Positions 16,377 to 24,765 of a stretch of DNA of 64,000 nucleotides are shown here, piece after piece (the stretch's first letter is position 1; every line of letters starts with the position of its first letter). Source of the DNA: Parabacteroides goldsteinii DSM 19448 = WAL 12034. Lineage in GTDB: Bacteria > Bacteroidota > Bacteroidia > Bacteroidales > Tannerellaceae. The translations under genes and the position numbers were made by a program. The stretch covers positions 3,290,816-3,354,815 of the forward strand of contig NZ_KQ033912.1 in the NCBI RefSeq assembly GCF_000969835.1, written 5' to 3'. Below the pieces are notes generated by a model. It was not told where the DNA came from. It did no database searches and saw nothing but the letters and a program-made list of their open reading frames with translations.

Positions 16377-16943
16377 ATGGAACCTATTATCAATTCACAA
16401 GCACCCGAGTTTAAAGTTCAGGCATACCATAACGGTAGTTTCAAAACTGTAAGCAGCGACGACATCAAAGGCAAATGGGCGATTTTCTTTTTCTACCCGG
16501 CTGACTTTACATTTGTTTGTCCGACCGAGTTGGTAGATATGGCTGACAAATATGACCAGTTCCAGGCAATGGGTGTAGAAGTTTACTCTGTAAGTACAGA
16601 TTCACACTTCGTACACAAAGCATGGCACGATGCTTCTGAAACGATTCGTAAGATCAAATACCCGATGTTGGCAGACCCGACAGGCGTATTGAGCCGTGCA
16701 TTCGGTGTAATGATCGAAGAAGACGGTATGGCTTACCGCGGTACATTCCTGGTAAATCCGGAAGGAAAGATCAAACTGGCAGAAATCAACGATAACGGTA
16801 TCGGCCGTAACGCCGACGAACTGCTTCGTAAAGTAGAAGCTGCCCAGTTCATCGCCGAACATCCGAGCGAAGTTTGCCCCGCCAAATGGAAAAAAGGTGG
16901 CGAAACATTGAAACCGAGCATCGATCTGGTCGGTAAGATCTAA
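16377..16943 (+). CDS. ahpC: Alkyl hydroperoxide reductase subunit C (peroxiredoxin)
   Basis: A 188-residue typical 2-Cys peroxiredoxin that reduces hydrogen peroxide and organic peroxides. Peroxidatic cysteine C48 is in FTFVCPTEL, resolving cysteine C167 is in SEVCPAKWKKG, and the conserved Arg region (YRGTFLVNPEGKI) is present. Length matches AhpC exactly. It has its own promoter and a strong terminator, but ahpF follows 93 nt downstream on the same strand, so some read-through or a separate ahpF promoter is expected. In Bacteroidota this pair is typically under OxyR control; I did not identify an OxyR site. Confidence 0.97.
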   Translation: MEPIINSQAPEFKVQAYHNGSFKTVSSDDIKGKWAIFFFYPADFTFVCPTELVDMADKYDQFQAMGVEVYSVSTDSHFVHKAWHDASETIRKIKYPMLADPTGVLSRAFGVMIEEDGMAYRGTFLVNPEGKIKLAEINDNGIGRNADELLRKVEAAQFIAEHPSEVCPAKWKKGGETLKPSIDLVGKI

Positions 16944-16955
16944 TAGTAAAACTGG

Positions 16956-16985
16956 AGGCCGGCAACATATTGTCGGCCTTTTTTA
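16956..16985 (+). terminator. Terminator between ahpC and ahpF
   Basis: AGGCCGGCAA pairs with TTGTCGGCCT over 10 bp (one G-U) around a 4-nt loop, followed by TTTTTTAT. It should give more ahpC than ahpF transcript. Confidence 0.85.
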
Positions 16986-17036
16986 TCTAAACAAATATCA
17001 GTTGTTCTATTCATAATTAAAATAAAGGATTCAACT

Positions 17037-18587
17037 ATGTTAGATTCATCAATGAGAAATCAGTTGTCCGGTATCTTTAGCGGATTGACGAACGAATATA
17101 TATTTGATATACAAGTTTCTCCTGAACATGAAAGCAGGAAGGAATTATTGGAATTGCTGAACGATGTGGCTTCCTGTTCCGATAAGATCACCGTACAGGT
17201 GGCAGACGGCGAAGGCCTGGAGTTCTCTCTGCTGAAAAACGGGGAAAAAACCGGTATTAAATTCCGGGGCGTTCCCAACGGACACGAATTTACTTCGTTG
17301 CTGCTGGCTATCCTGAACAGCGACGGCAAAGGCAAAAATATTCCCGACGAAAGTATTTGTAACCGTGTGAAGGCCCTGAATGGCCCAGTCAAACTGACTA
17401 CATATGTTTCTTTGACCTGTACCAACTGTCCTGACGTTGTACAGGCTTTGAATGCCATGGCTACGCTGAACCCGGAAATCTCTCACGAAATGGTGGACGG
17501 TGCGATCAACCAGGAAGAGGTTGCTGCCATGAAAGTGCAGGGAGTACCTTCCGTATTTGCCGACGGTAAACTGATCCATGTAGGTCGTGGAGACTTTGGC
17601 GAACTGCTTGGCAAGCTCGGAGCGCAGTATGGCGTGAAAGAGGAGAACCTGCCGGTGGTAGAAAAGAACTACGATGTTATCATCGTCGGCGGAGGTCCTG
17701 CCGGAAGTGCGTCAGCTATCTATACTGCCCGTAAAGGTTTGGCGGTGGCTGTTGTGGCCGACCGTATCGGCGGACAGGTGAAGGAAACTGTCGGTATCGA
17801 GAATATGATTTCTGTTTCGCAGACGACGGGGCAGCAGCTGGCTCTCGACCTGATGTCGCATATGAAAGATTATCCGATCGATATCCTTGAACACCGCCGT
17901 ATCGAGAAGGTGGAAGTCGAAGGACGCGAAAAGCTGCTGACAACCTCTACCGGCGAAAAACTGATAGCCCCGGCCGTTATCGTAGCAACCGGAGCTAGCT
18001 GGCGCAGGTTGAATGTCCCCGGAGAATCCGAATATATCGGACGCGGTGTCGCTTTCTGCCCGCATTGCGACGGTCCGTTCTATAAAGGCAAGCATGTGGC
18101 TGTTGTAGGCGGCGGAAATTCAGGCGTTGAGGCGGCTATCGACCTGGCAGGTATCTGTTCAAAAGTGACGCTTCTCGAATTTGCCGATGAGTTGAAAGCG
18201 GATCAGGTCTTGCAGGATAAGGCAAGAAGCCTTCCGAACGTGGAGATCTTTATGCATTCCCAGACGATGGAGGTACTGGGTAACGGTGAAAAAGTGACCG
18301 GTATCCGTATAAAGGACCGTAAGACAGAGGAAGTCCGCAACATCGAACTGGATGGCATCTTTGTCCAGATCGGCCTGGCAGCCAACAGCGGTCCGTTCCG
18401 TGAGGTGGTAGATACGAACCGTCAGGGTGAGATCGTGATCGATAGCCATTGTCGTACAAGCGTTCCAGGTATCTATGCGGCCGGCGACGTATCGACTGTC
18501 CCTTATAAACAGATCATTATTTCGATGGGCGAAGGGGCCAAAGCAGCCCTGACAGCTTTCGAAGACCGGATGCGGGGAATGTTATAA
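17037..18587 (+). CDS. ahpF: Alkyl hydroperoxide reductase subunit F
   Basis: A 516-residue flavoprotein disulfide reductase that passes electrons from NADH to AhpC. The N-terminal double-thioredoxin-like domain has C128-T-N-C131. The FAD-binding site is IIVGGGPAGSAS (about 214-225), the redox pair of the thioredoxin-reductase-like part is C341-P-H-C344, and the NAD site is VVGGGNSGVEAA. GIYAAGDVSTVPYKQ near the end is the second FAD motif. Length and order match AhpF. It is separated from ahpC by a terminator hairpin and 93 nt. Confidence 0.97.
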   Translation: MLDSSMRNQLSGIFSGLTNEYIFDIQVSPEHESRKELLELLNDVASCSDKITVQVADGEGLEFSLLKNGEKTGIKFRGVPNGHEFTSLLLAILNSDGKGKNIPDESICNRVKALNGPVKLTTYVSLTCTNCPDVVQALNAMATLNPEISHEMVDGAINQEEVAAMKVQGVPSVFADGKLIHVGRGDFGELLGKLGAQYGVKEENLPVVEKNYDVIIVGGGPAGSASAIYTARKGLAVAVVADRIGGQVKETVGIENMISVSQTTGQQLALDLMSHMKDYPIDILEHRRIEKVEVEGREKLLTTSTGEKLIAPAVIVATGASWRRLNVPGESEYIGRGVAFCPHCDGPFYKGKHVAVVGGGNSGVEAAIDLAGICSKVTLLEFADELKADQVLQDKARSLPNVEIFMHSQTMEVLGNGEKVTGIRIKDRKTEEVRNIELDGIFVQIGLAANSGPFREVVDTNRQGEIVIDSHCRTSVPGIYAAGDVSTVPYKQIIISMGEGAKAALTAFEDRMRGML

Positions 18588-18618
18588 GCCGCAGAACTTT
18601 CCGGAAGGCATAAAAAAT

Positions 18619-18686
18619 AATACCCGGGTATAAATCGATTCAGAAGCGTTTCTATGTCGGTTTATATCCGGGTATTGCTATCTTTG
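18619..18686 (+). promoter_or_regulatory. Inverted repeat overlapping a promoter
   Basis: AATACCCGGGTATAAA (18619-18634) and TTTATATCCGGGTATT (18661-18676) are 16-bp inverted arms with one mismatch. TATCTTTG at 18679-18686 is a consensus -7 element, so the right arm lies in the -33/-7 spacer of the next gene. It could be an operator, or an ahpF terminator in which no T-run follows. Confidence 0.6.
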
Positions 18687-18712
18687 CAAGATTCATTCTA
18701 ATCTATACAATT

Positions 18713-20071
18713 ATGTCGATGCATGAAATTGAAAGTCTGGTGGAAAGTTCTGTGATAACAGTTGCCACCGCTTCTCCTATCCCTCCTTTAGCCCGAAACA
18801 TTTGTTTCAATCTTTACCAGCTCCAGAATCAACTGGATTGTGGATATACTGTCCTGCGGGTACGGGAAGAACTGGAAAAACTCGGTTATCTCTTCCTTCT
18901 GCCTCCGGAGCAATTACCCGAGCCGGAACGTAGTGCAGCCCTGAAACTCAACGAAGAAGGTGGCTTTTTGAGTGACGGAACTTATTTCGACCACCGTTCG
19001 GGTCGTTGCTGTGTCACCGCAGGATCGTTGCTGTGGACGAAACTGATCGATCTCGGCATCCTTCCGGAATCGGCAAAGACCGAACTTCGTGAACTCGATC
19101 CTTTGGAACTGGCCGAACTTATCATCCCACTGGCTTCAAAGGTGCTCGCCGGGGGAGATAAAGAAGATGATAATTATGCTAATGCCGCTGATACGCTGGG
19201 ATTTTGGTATGCCTTTTTCCCCTTATTCTGTCAGATGGCGGGGATGGACGAGGAGGATGCGCCGGAACCGGAGCGAATCCGGGCGTTACTTGAAATGCTG
19301 GCTGTTCCCGAATCATTTGAAGTACTTGCGACTGATGAGATTGGCAAGGAGTTGGATGACTTTGAAGAAGAAGAAATGCCTTTTCTCTCCGGTTGGAGCG
19401 CTCCGTATAATGAATGGAAGAACAAGAACAATACAGGGGATTTATCCCTGGAGTTTTGCAAATCGATGGTCCACGATTCTATTTTGAAGAGAAAGTTTGT
19501 TGAGGCCGATCGCTATGCGTCTGCTATGGAAGAAGGACCGGAACTTAACCGGCTTTTCCATCGTTGTTTGGTTGGCATGTCTTACTATGAATGGGTGAAA
19601 ATACAAGGAATAAAAATCCCGATTATAGAAAGTGTTCTCTCTCAGGAAGAGGCAAAAGAAGGTTTTGAACGTGTAGCAGACTTGTCGGTATCGTCTGATA
19701 ATGTGCAGTGTGCCCGACTGGGTATTTTCAGAATCCTTGCTTTACAGGGTGAATATGCCGAATCGGTTGAGTATTTGAATGCCGTATATTTTAAGGCACT
19801 CGATGAGTGTGGTCAAAAATCGAAAGAACTACTGGGGCAATCGCAACGTGCTGTGTTAGTGGTAGTCTATTATCGGATGCTGGAAATGTCTATACCCGAT
19901 AGTTTTCCTGGGAAAAAGGAACTGATGGCTCATAAAGCATTGAACGGTTCTGATCTTCGCAAATCCCGGGAAATACTCAGTTTATTGCTTATTGAAAAAT
20001 CCGAACATGCCTATGCATGGCAACAGGCCTTCTCTTTTTGTGATGAGCTGATAAAAAAGTATGGATTCTGA
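18713..20071 (+). CDS. Unrecognised 452-residue cytoplasmic protein
   Basis: I do not recognise this protein. It has no signal peptide or membrane segment. The N-terminal part (1-130) includes SPIPPLARNICFNLYQLQNQL and a Cys pair in GRCCVTAGS. The middle is very acidic (about 175-225, e.g. GMDEEDAPEPERIRALLEML and DDFEEEEMP). The C-terminal 200 residues look helical and repeat-like (AEDRYASAM-type, FERVADLSVSSDN, LALQGEYAESVEYLNAVYF), compatible with TPR-like helices. It has its own promoter after ahpF and no obvious partner; it ends 148 nt from the convergent S9 peptidase gene. Confidence 0.85.
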   Translation: MSMHEIESLVESSVITVATASPIPPLARNICFNLYQLQNQLDCGYTVLRVREELEKLGYLFLLPPEQLPEPERSAALKLNEEGGFLSDGTYFDHRSGRCCVTAGSLLWTKLIDLGILPESAKTELRELDPLELAELIIPLASKVLAGGDKEDDNYANAADTLGFWYAFFPLFCQMAGMDEEDAPEPERIRALLEMLAVPESFEVLATDEIGKELDDFEEEEMPFLSGWSAPYNEWKNKNNTGDLSLEFCKSMVHDSILKRKFVEADRYASAMEEGPELNRLFHRCLVGMSYYEWVKIQGIKIPIIESVLSQEEAKEGFERVADLSVSSDNVQCARLGIFRILALQGEYAESVEYLNAVYFKALDECGQKSKELLGQSQRAVLVVVYYRMLEMSIPDSFPGKKELMAHKALNGSDLRKSREILSLLLIEKSEHAYAWQQAFSFCDELIKKYGF

Positions 20072-20112
20072 AATCGTTAGTGCTGATGAAATATGTGTTA
20101 TTTGCATCGGGG

Positions 20113-20221
20113 TTCGATGTAACGTTACATCAGCTGTCGATGTAACGTTGCACTGCATGTCGATGTAACGTTGCACTGCATGTCGATGTAACGTTGCGTC
20201 GCATCCCGACGCAATTCTTTT
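20113..20221. repeat. 23-bp tandem repeats and hairpin between convergent genes
   Basis: Units start at 20113, 20136, 20159 and 20182. The second and third are identical (GTCGATGTAACGTTGCACTG...), the others vary at the 3' end. 20116-20131 is a perfect palindrome (GATGTAACGTTACATC), and GCGTCG/CGACGC near 20197-20213 followed by AATTCTTTT forms a terminator-like hairpin for the plus-strand gene. The array fills the gap between two convergent genes. Confidence 0.85.
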
Positions 20222-22706
20222 ACAGACTTTTTGGCGGATAGAGAGCTTCCCACCATTCCGGCTGCTCTTTCAGATATTTGGCGAACCAGGCATAGATGGT
20301 TTTGTTCCATTCCGCCCGTTTCTTATAATCCAGTATCTGATGATTTTGTCCGTTTACCTGTATGAAGGCTGTTGGCTTGCCGAGTAGTTTCAGGGCAGTG
20401 AACATCTGGATACTTTCTCCTACAGGTACGTTTGTATCGACGGAGCCGTGCAGGAACAGGATCGGCGTGTTGATCTTGTCGGCATGGAACAAGGGGCTTT
20501 GTTCTACATAGATATCCCGTGCATTCCAGGGGTAACTGTTGGCGGTAGCCAGTGCACTGTAAGAATATCCCCAGTAACCTTCTCCCCAATAACTGGTAAT
20601 ATCGCTGATACCGGCATGTGAGATGGCGGCGGCGAAGATATCGGTTTTAGTTTGCAGGTACTGTGTCATAAAGCCGCCGTAAGAGGCGCCGATGCAGCCG
20701 ATCTTTTTGGCATCCACGAAACTGTGTTCTTCACAAAACTTTTTTGTTCCTTCGATGATCTCGTCTCCCGTACGTTTTCCCCAGGCATTGACGTGGCGTG
20801 CGGAAAATTCCTGTCCGAAACCGGTGGCACCGCTGGGTTGTATGATATAAACCACATATCCCAGTGCAGCATAGGTATGCGACGGATAACGGTTTTCGAG
20901 TGAGCGTTCCGTCGGACTTGTCCCACCGTAATAATTAACGATCAGCGGATATTTCTTGCTTGGGTCGAAATGCGGCGGCAGATAGTAACGACCGTAGATT
21001 GTATCTCCGGCAGCCGCCTGGAAATTCCAGTCGTGCACTTCGCCCAGGGTAATATCTTTCAGAATGTCTTTGGACAAGTCTTTCAGGCAGACAGACTCTT
21101 TCTCTTTCTTTTTCAGATTCATGGAGTAGAGTCGTTGTGAGTTGGAGGCACTTTCGCCGAAATAAACAAGTTCGGGGGCATTTTCAGCAATTGTGAAATC
21201 CGATAATATATCTTCTTTCAGTGGAACCGGACTGATCTTTCCGTTTGCTGGGTTGAGCGTATACAGGCGGACACAGTCTTTGTCTTCTCCTTGCAGGTAG
21301 ATTTGTTTATCTCCGGTATTCCATGTAAATGATTGGATAGACGGATTAAAATCCTTGCTTACGGCTGTCGCCTGCTTATTGGAGAGGTCGTAGATGAACA
21401 ACTGTCCGTCAGCCAGGTTGGATGTTTGTCCCGGAGCAATATTCAAGCCAATCTTGTTAAATGCTTCTCCCGAACCGGAAACAGCCAGTTGCTTTCCGTC
21501 CGGTGAAAAACTGGCATAGTTGATGAACGGATCTTCCAGGAGTGTATCAACCTGCCTGTTCTGCAAATCCATTCGGTAAAGGATTTTTGTGCTGAACGGA
21601 CGCTTCGTCAGTTCGCGCCGGCTGCTGGTGAACAACAGATAACGGCCATCTTTCGAAATGTCGTTAAGCGAAGTGGAATTGTGGCCGTAAGTGAGGCGTT
21701 CGAGAACACCCGTTGCCAGGTCATATTTGTGTAGGAAGGAACGGTTGCGCCATCCCGGCTGACGGTCGTCGGGCACGAGTATTTCTTCCATGTCTTTGTC
21801 TTTTTCCGGCCCTTTCTCGGAGATCGTGAAGATCAGAAAATCTTCTGTCGGGGCGATGCTGAACCAGCCATCGGGCAAATTCTGGGAGAGGATTGTTTCG
21901 GCTTTTGTTACCGGATCGACGGTCACCAGTTCTTTTCCCTGTAATCCTTTACGGGTATAATAAAGACGGTTGCTTTGGGGCATCCAGCTGAAATTGTTCG
22001 TACTGCTTTCCATCAGTACCTGTCCGTTGGTTTTATCGGTAATCTGCTGAAAATATACGGTCTGTCCGCCGGGATAAGTAGTCTGATAGGAGGTAAGCAG
22101 ATATTTTCCGTTGGGGGAGAGGCTGACGGAGCGGAAACGTGTTCCGTCGAACACGTCGCTGATCGTATATCTTTTTTCCGGATCGGTGGTAGCCGTGATA
22201 ACAGCCTCTTTTTCCGTATCGAACGAAACTTTCAGGGTTTCGGCTTTATCGCCTTCGGCTAAATATTTGATAACGATTTCGTAACGATGAGGTTCCAGTG
22301 ACAGGGAAACCTTTCCGTCGGGGGCTGTTTGTTTTTCGTTATTTACATAGACCTCGTATGTTTCCGGGCCTTTAACCTGCAAAGTCCCTTTTACATACCG
22401 GTCGCTGTTCAGATAGAAAGAGGCCAGTCCGATATAAGAAGACTGGTTGCCGGCCGGAAGTGTACTTTCTCCGTCGGCATTTGCTTCCAGCAATTGTGTA
22501 CTTTGACGTACATTGCTAAACGGAACGGCTGTTTTCAATAATTCTTTTTCGGTGAATTTCTTACTGTTTACGTCGAGGCTGTCTTTCAGGAACGGCTTTT
22601 TCACTTCATACGGGCCGGCATATCTGAATTGCTTGACTATGACCTCCTCAGCGAAAAGGTTATAGCAGGAACAGATAGCTGCCAGAAGCAATAGGTTTCT
22701 TTTCAT
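20220..22706 (-). CDS. S9 family serine peptidase (prolyl oligopeptidase/DPP-like)
   Basis: An 828-residue secreted peptidase with signal peptide MKRNLLLLAAICSCYNLFA. A beta-rich N-terminal part and a beta-propeller (WD-like SPDGKQLAVS, SPNGKYLLTS) precede an alpha/beta-hydrolase domain. The catalytic Ser is S675 in GCIGASYGGFM, with D757 (GSVDTNVPV) and H789 (NGQNHQI) as the probable Asp and His. Such enzymes cut after Pro or Ala in short peptides in the periplasm. The extra N-terminal region of about 170 residues makes it longer than the usual 700. It is a single gene with its own promoter region. Confidence 0.92.
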   Translation of the reverse strand: MKRNLLLLAAICSCYNLFAEEVIVKQFRYAGPYEVKKPFLKDSLDVNSKKFTEKELLKTAVPFSNVRQSTQLLEANADGESTLPAGNQSSYIGLASFYLNSDRYVKGTLQVKGPETYEVYVNNEKQTAPDGKVSLSLEPHRYEIVIKYLAEGDKAETLKVSFDTEKEAVITATTDPEKRYTISDVFDGTRFRSVSLSPNGKYLLTSYQTTYPGGQTVYFQQITDKTNGQVLMESSTNNFSWMPQSNRLYYTRKGLQGKELVTVDPVTKAETILSQNLPDGWFSIAPTEDFLIFTISEKGPEKDKDMEEILVPDDRQPGWRNRSFLHKYDLATGVLERLTYGHNSTSLNDISKDGRYLLFTSSRRELTKRPFSTKILYRMDLQNRQVDTLLEDPFINYASFSPDGKQLAVSGSGEAFNKIGLNIAPGQTSNLADGQLFIYDLSNKQATAVSKDFNPSIQSFTWNTGDKQIYLQGEDKDCVRLYTLNPANGKISPVPLKEDILSDFTIAENAPELVYFGESASNSQRLYSMNLKKKEKESVCLKDLSKDILKDITLGEVHDWNFQAAAGDTIYGRYYLPPHFDPSKKYPLIVNYYGGTSPTERSLENRYPSHTYAALGYVVYIIQPSGATGFGQEFSARHVNAWGKRTGDEIIEGTKKFCEEHSFVDAKKIGCIGASYGGFMTQYLQTKTDIFAAAISHAGISDITSYWGEGYWGYSYSALATANSYPWNARDIYVEQSPLFHADKINTPILFLHGSVDTNVPVGESIQMFTALKLLGKPTAFIQVNGQNHQILDYKKRAEWNKTIYAWFAKYLKEQPEWWEALYPPKSL

Positions 22707-22810
22707 GGCGAATAAAATTTGATGTTTCCTGCAAAGGTATTTATTTTTTTGACAGGGAGACCTATGCTTTTGAAATCCTGAAATGTATTGTAAGAAATGA
22801 AAGAAGAACT

Positions 22811-24670
22811 TTATTCAACCTTAATAGTAAACCAGAATAAAGTCCCTACCCCTTCTTTCGACTCGACACCTATCTCTCCGCCGAGCTTTTCTACGATGGT
22901 TTTGCAGATGGAGAGGCCGAGGCCGGTTCCTTGCTGGAAGTTGTTCAGTTTGACGAAACGTCCGAAGACTGAATCTATCTTATCCGCAGGGATGCCGCAT
23001 CCGGTGTCTTTTACATAGAAACGCAGCTTGTCGCCTTCCTGTCGATAACCGAAGCGGATACTTCCCCGGATTGTAAACTTCATAGAGTTGGTCAGCAGGT
23101 TGTTTATGACCTGGGTCAGGCGGTTTCGTTCCGTATGGATGATGCATTGTGGCAGACGTTCTTCGAAAGAGATTTGGATTTCCGGATGCCGGTTACGGAT
23201 GCGGCTGCTTTGTTCTATCTCCGTCAGTAAAGAATTCACGTCTACGTCCGAGTAGATGAACTCCAGGGTTCCTGCCTCAATTTTGGAGAGGTCCAGTATG
23301 TCGTTGATCAGTTGGAGCAATAACTCATTGTTGTTCTCGATGATCTTGATGAATTCTTGCCTTTCTTCCAGATTTTCTTCATTGGCTAACAGGGTGGAGA
23401 AGCCGACGATTGCATTCAGCGGGGTACGTATCTCATGGCTCATGTTTGCCAGGAAGGCCGATTTAAGGCGGTTGGCTTCTTCGGCTTTTTCGCGTTCGCG
23501 TATCTCCTGTTGTACTTGCCAGTAAAACCGGAGTCTCATCACCAGGATTATGACTATGGCACAAGCAAGTGCGATGATACAGATAATAGCCAGTTTGTTC
23601 TGTTCATAGAAACTCGGAGGACGCTGATAATAGACCGCATTGCGAGGATAGAGATTGCTGTCGGTATTATGTAGTTTCAAATGCCGGTAGTTCAGGTAGG
23701 TTTGTGGTTCACCTCCGTTGTGCGGCTGGATATCACGAGCCGGAGTGCCGTCTACTATTTGCTGTAAAGTATGAATAACCTCCTCGCTAAAGTCGGGTAG
23801 CGAGATATAATGACCTCCAGCAAAGTTCCCGTTTTCCGCTTGTAGGTCGGCAACGGTAAATACCGGATTATGGGCAAAGCCGTAAACGATTCGTTGTATG
23901 TTGTCATTCAGGTAATTATTTTCTTGAACCTGTTTAGAGAACCAGGAGTAATACAATATTCCGGTTTCTTTATTGTAACGTGATATTGTGTCCAGCAACT
24001 GTTCGGTTGAAAGCCGGGTTGTAGTGAGAATATCTAACTTCAGTGACGGATAATAGTCAGCCATTGCTTGTTCCACTTCTTTTTGTGCACACAGGCTGAT
24101 ATAGCGATTATCGGATATGAAAGCAATATTTTTTATCTCCGGTTGAATACGTTGCATGAGTTCAATCGTCTCTTTCATATAGAAAGGTTGATATAAGGTT
24201 GTTATATTATAGCCTTTCAACATCTGGCTGGCAGGGACAAGTTCTTTGTCCGATATATTCCGGGAAAGAAGATTTTCGATGCAACCTGGCATGGTTTTGC
24301 GTGAATAGCAGATTAAGACAGGGACCTCTTTCCATTCACTGTCGAATAAGGAACGGTATACTATCCATCCGGGATCGCCTATAAAGACAACTACTTTGGG
24401 GCGTATGGGATATTTTTCCAGTAAGGAGTTTCTTTTGGCTTCGGCTTCATCCGCGTTCGCGATGGTAGGAACCATCAGTTCTTCTGTGCGGATTGCATAT
24501 TGCGAGCCATTAAAGGTGTTGTAGATAGATTGATAGACTCCGTTCGTCCAGACTTCGTCGTAATTAACGGAGTTCAGAACAAGAATGTATTCCTGCTTGC
24601 CTTGATTATTACCGTATACTAGTGTGAAATGGCAGAGGAAAAGGCTTAGCATGATGATTGCTTTTCGCAT
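22811..24670 (-). CDS. Sensor histidine kinase with periplasmic substrate-binding-like sensor
   Basis: A 619-residue membrane kinase. Signal peptide (1-20), a periplasmic alpha/beta sensor of about 330 residues (EYILVLNSVNYDEVW, VVVFIGDPGWIVYRSLF, ITTLYQPFYMKETIELM, IAFISDNRY) that resembles ABC-transporter substrate-binding folds, one membrane helix (about 360-379), a coiled coil, HisKA with H412 in ANMSHEIRTPLNAIVGFS, and HATPase with NRLTQVINNLLTNSMKF, DTGCGIP and GTGLGLSI. No receiver domain is attached and no response regulator gene is adjacent, so it is an orphan. The ligand is unknown; the sensor class suggests a small organic molecule. Confidence 0.92.
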   Translation of the reverse strand: MRKAIIMLSLFLCHFTLVYGNNQGKQEYILVLNSVNYDEVWTNGVYQSIYNTFNGSQYAIRTEELMVPTIANADEAEAKRNSLLEKYPIRPKVVVFIGDPGWIVYRSLFDSEWKEVPVLICYSRKTMPGCIENLLSRNISDKELVPASQMLKGYNITTLYQPFYMKETIELMQRIQPEIKNIAFISDNRYISLCAQKEVEQAMADYYPSLKLDILTTTRLSTEQLLDTISRYNKETGILYYSWFSKQVQENNYLNDNIQRIVYGFAHNPVFTVADLQAENGNFAGGHYISLPDFSEEVIHTLQQIVDGTPARDIQPHNGGEPQTYLNYRHLKLHNTDSNLYPRNAVYYQRPPSFYEQNKLAIICIIALACAIVIILVMRLRFYWQVQQEIREREKAEEANRLKSAFLANMSHEIRTPLNAIVGFSTLLANEENLEERQEFIKIIENNNELLLQLINDILDLSKIEAGTLEFIYSDVDVNSLLTEIEQSSRIRNRHPEIQISFEERLPQCIIHTERNRLTQVINNLLTNSMKFTIRGSIRFGYRQEGDKLRFYVKDTGCGIPADKIDSVFGRFVKLNNFQQGTGLGLSICKTIVEKLGGEIGVESKEGVGTLFWFTIKVE

Positions 24671-24691
24671 AAAGCCTGTATAATTTGATGT

Positions 24692-24748
24692 AAAAAAGCC
24701 GTCTGAAAGACTTACTGTCGGAAAGAGGTAAGTCTTTTAGACGGCTTT
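24692..24748 (-). terminator. Terminator of the GH20 gene
   Basis: On the minus strand AAAGCCGTCTAAAAGACTTAC and its complementary arm form a stem of about 20 bp (24695-24715 with 24728-24748), followed by a T-run (24692-24697 as A on the plus strand). Confidence 0.88.
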
Positions 24749-24765
24749 AATGTTGATGTTTTACC

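Noticed and set aside
20113..20204. Possible CRISPR array
   Set aside because: The 23-bp units are directly adjacent with no spacers between them, and there are no cas genes in the window.
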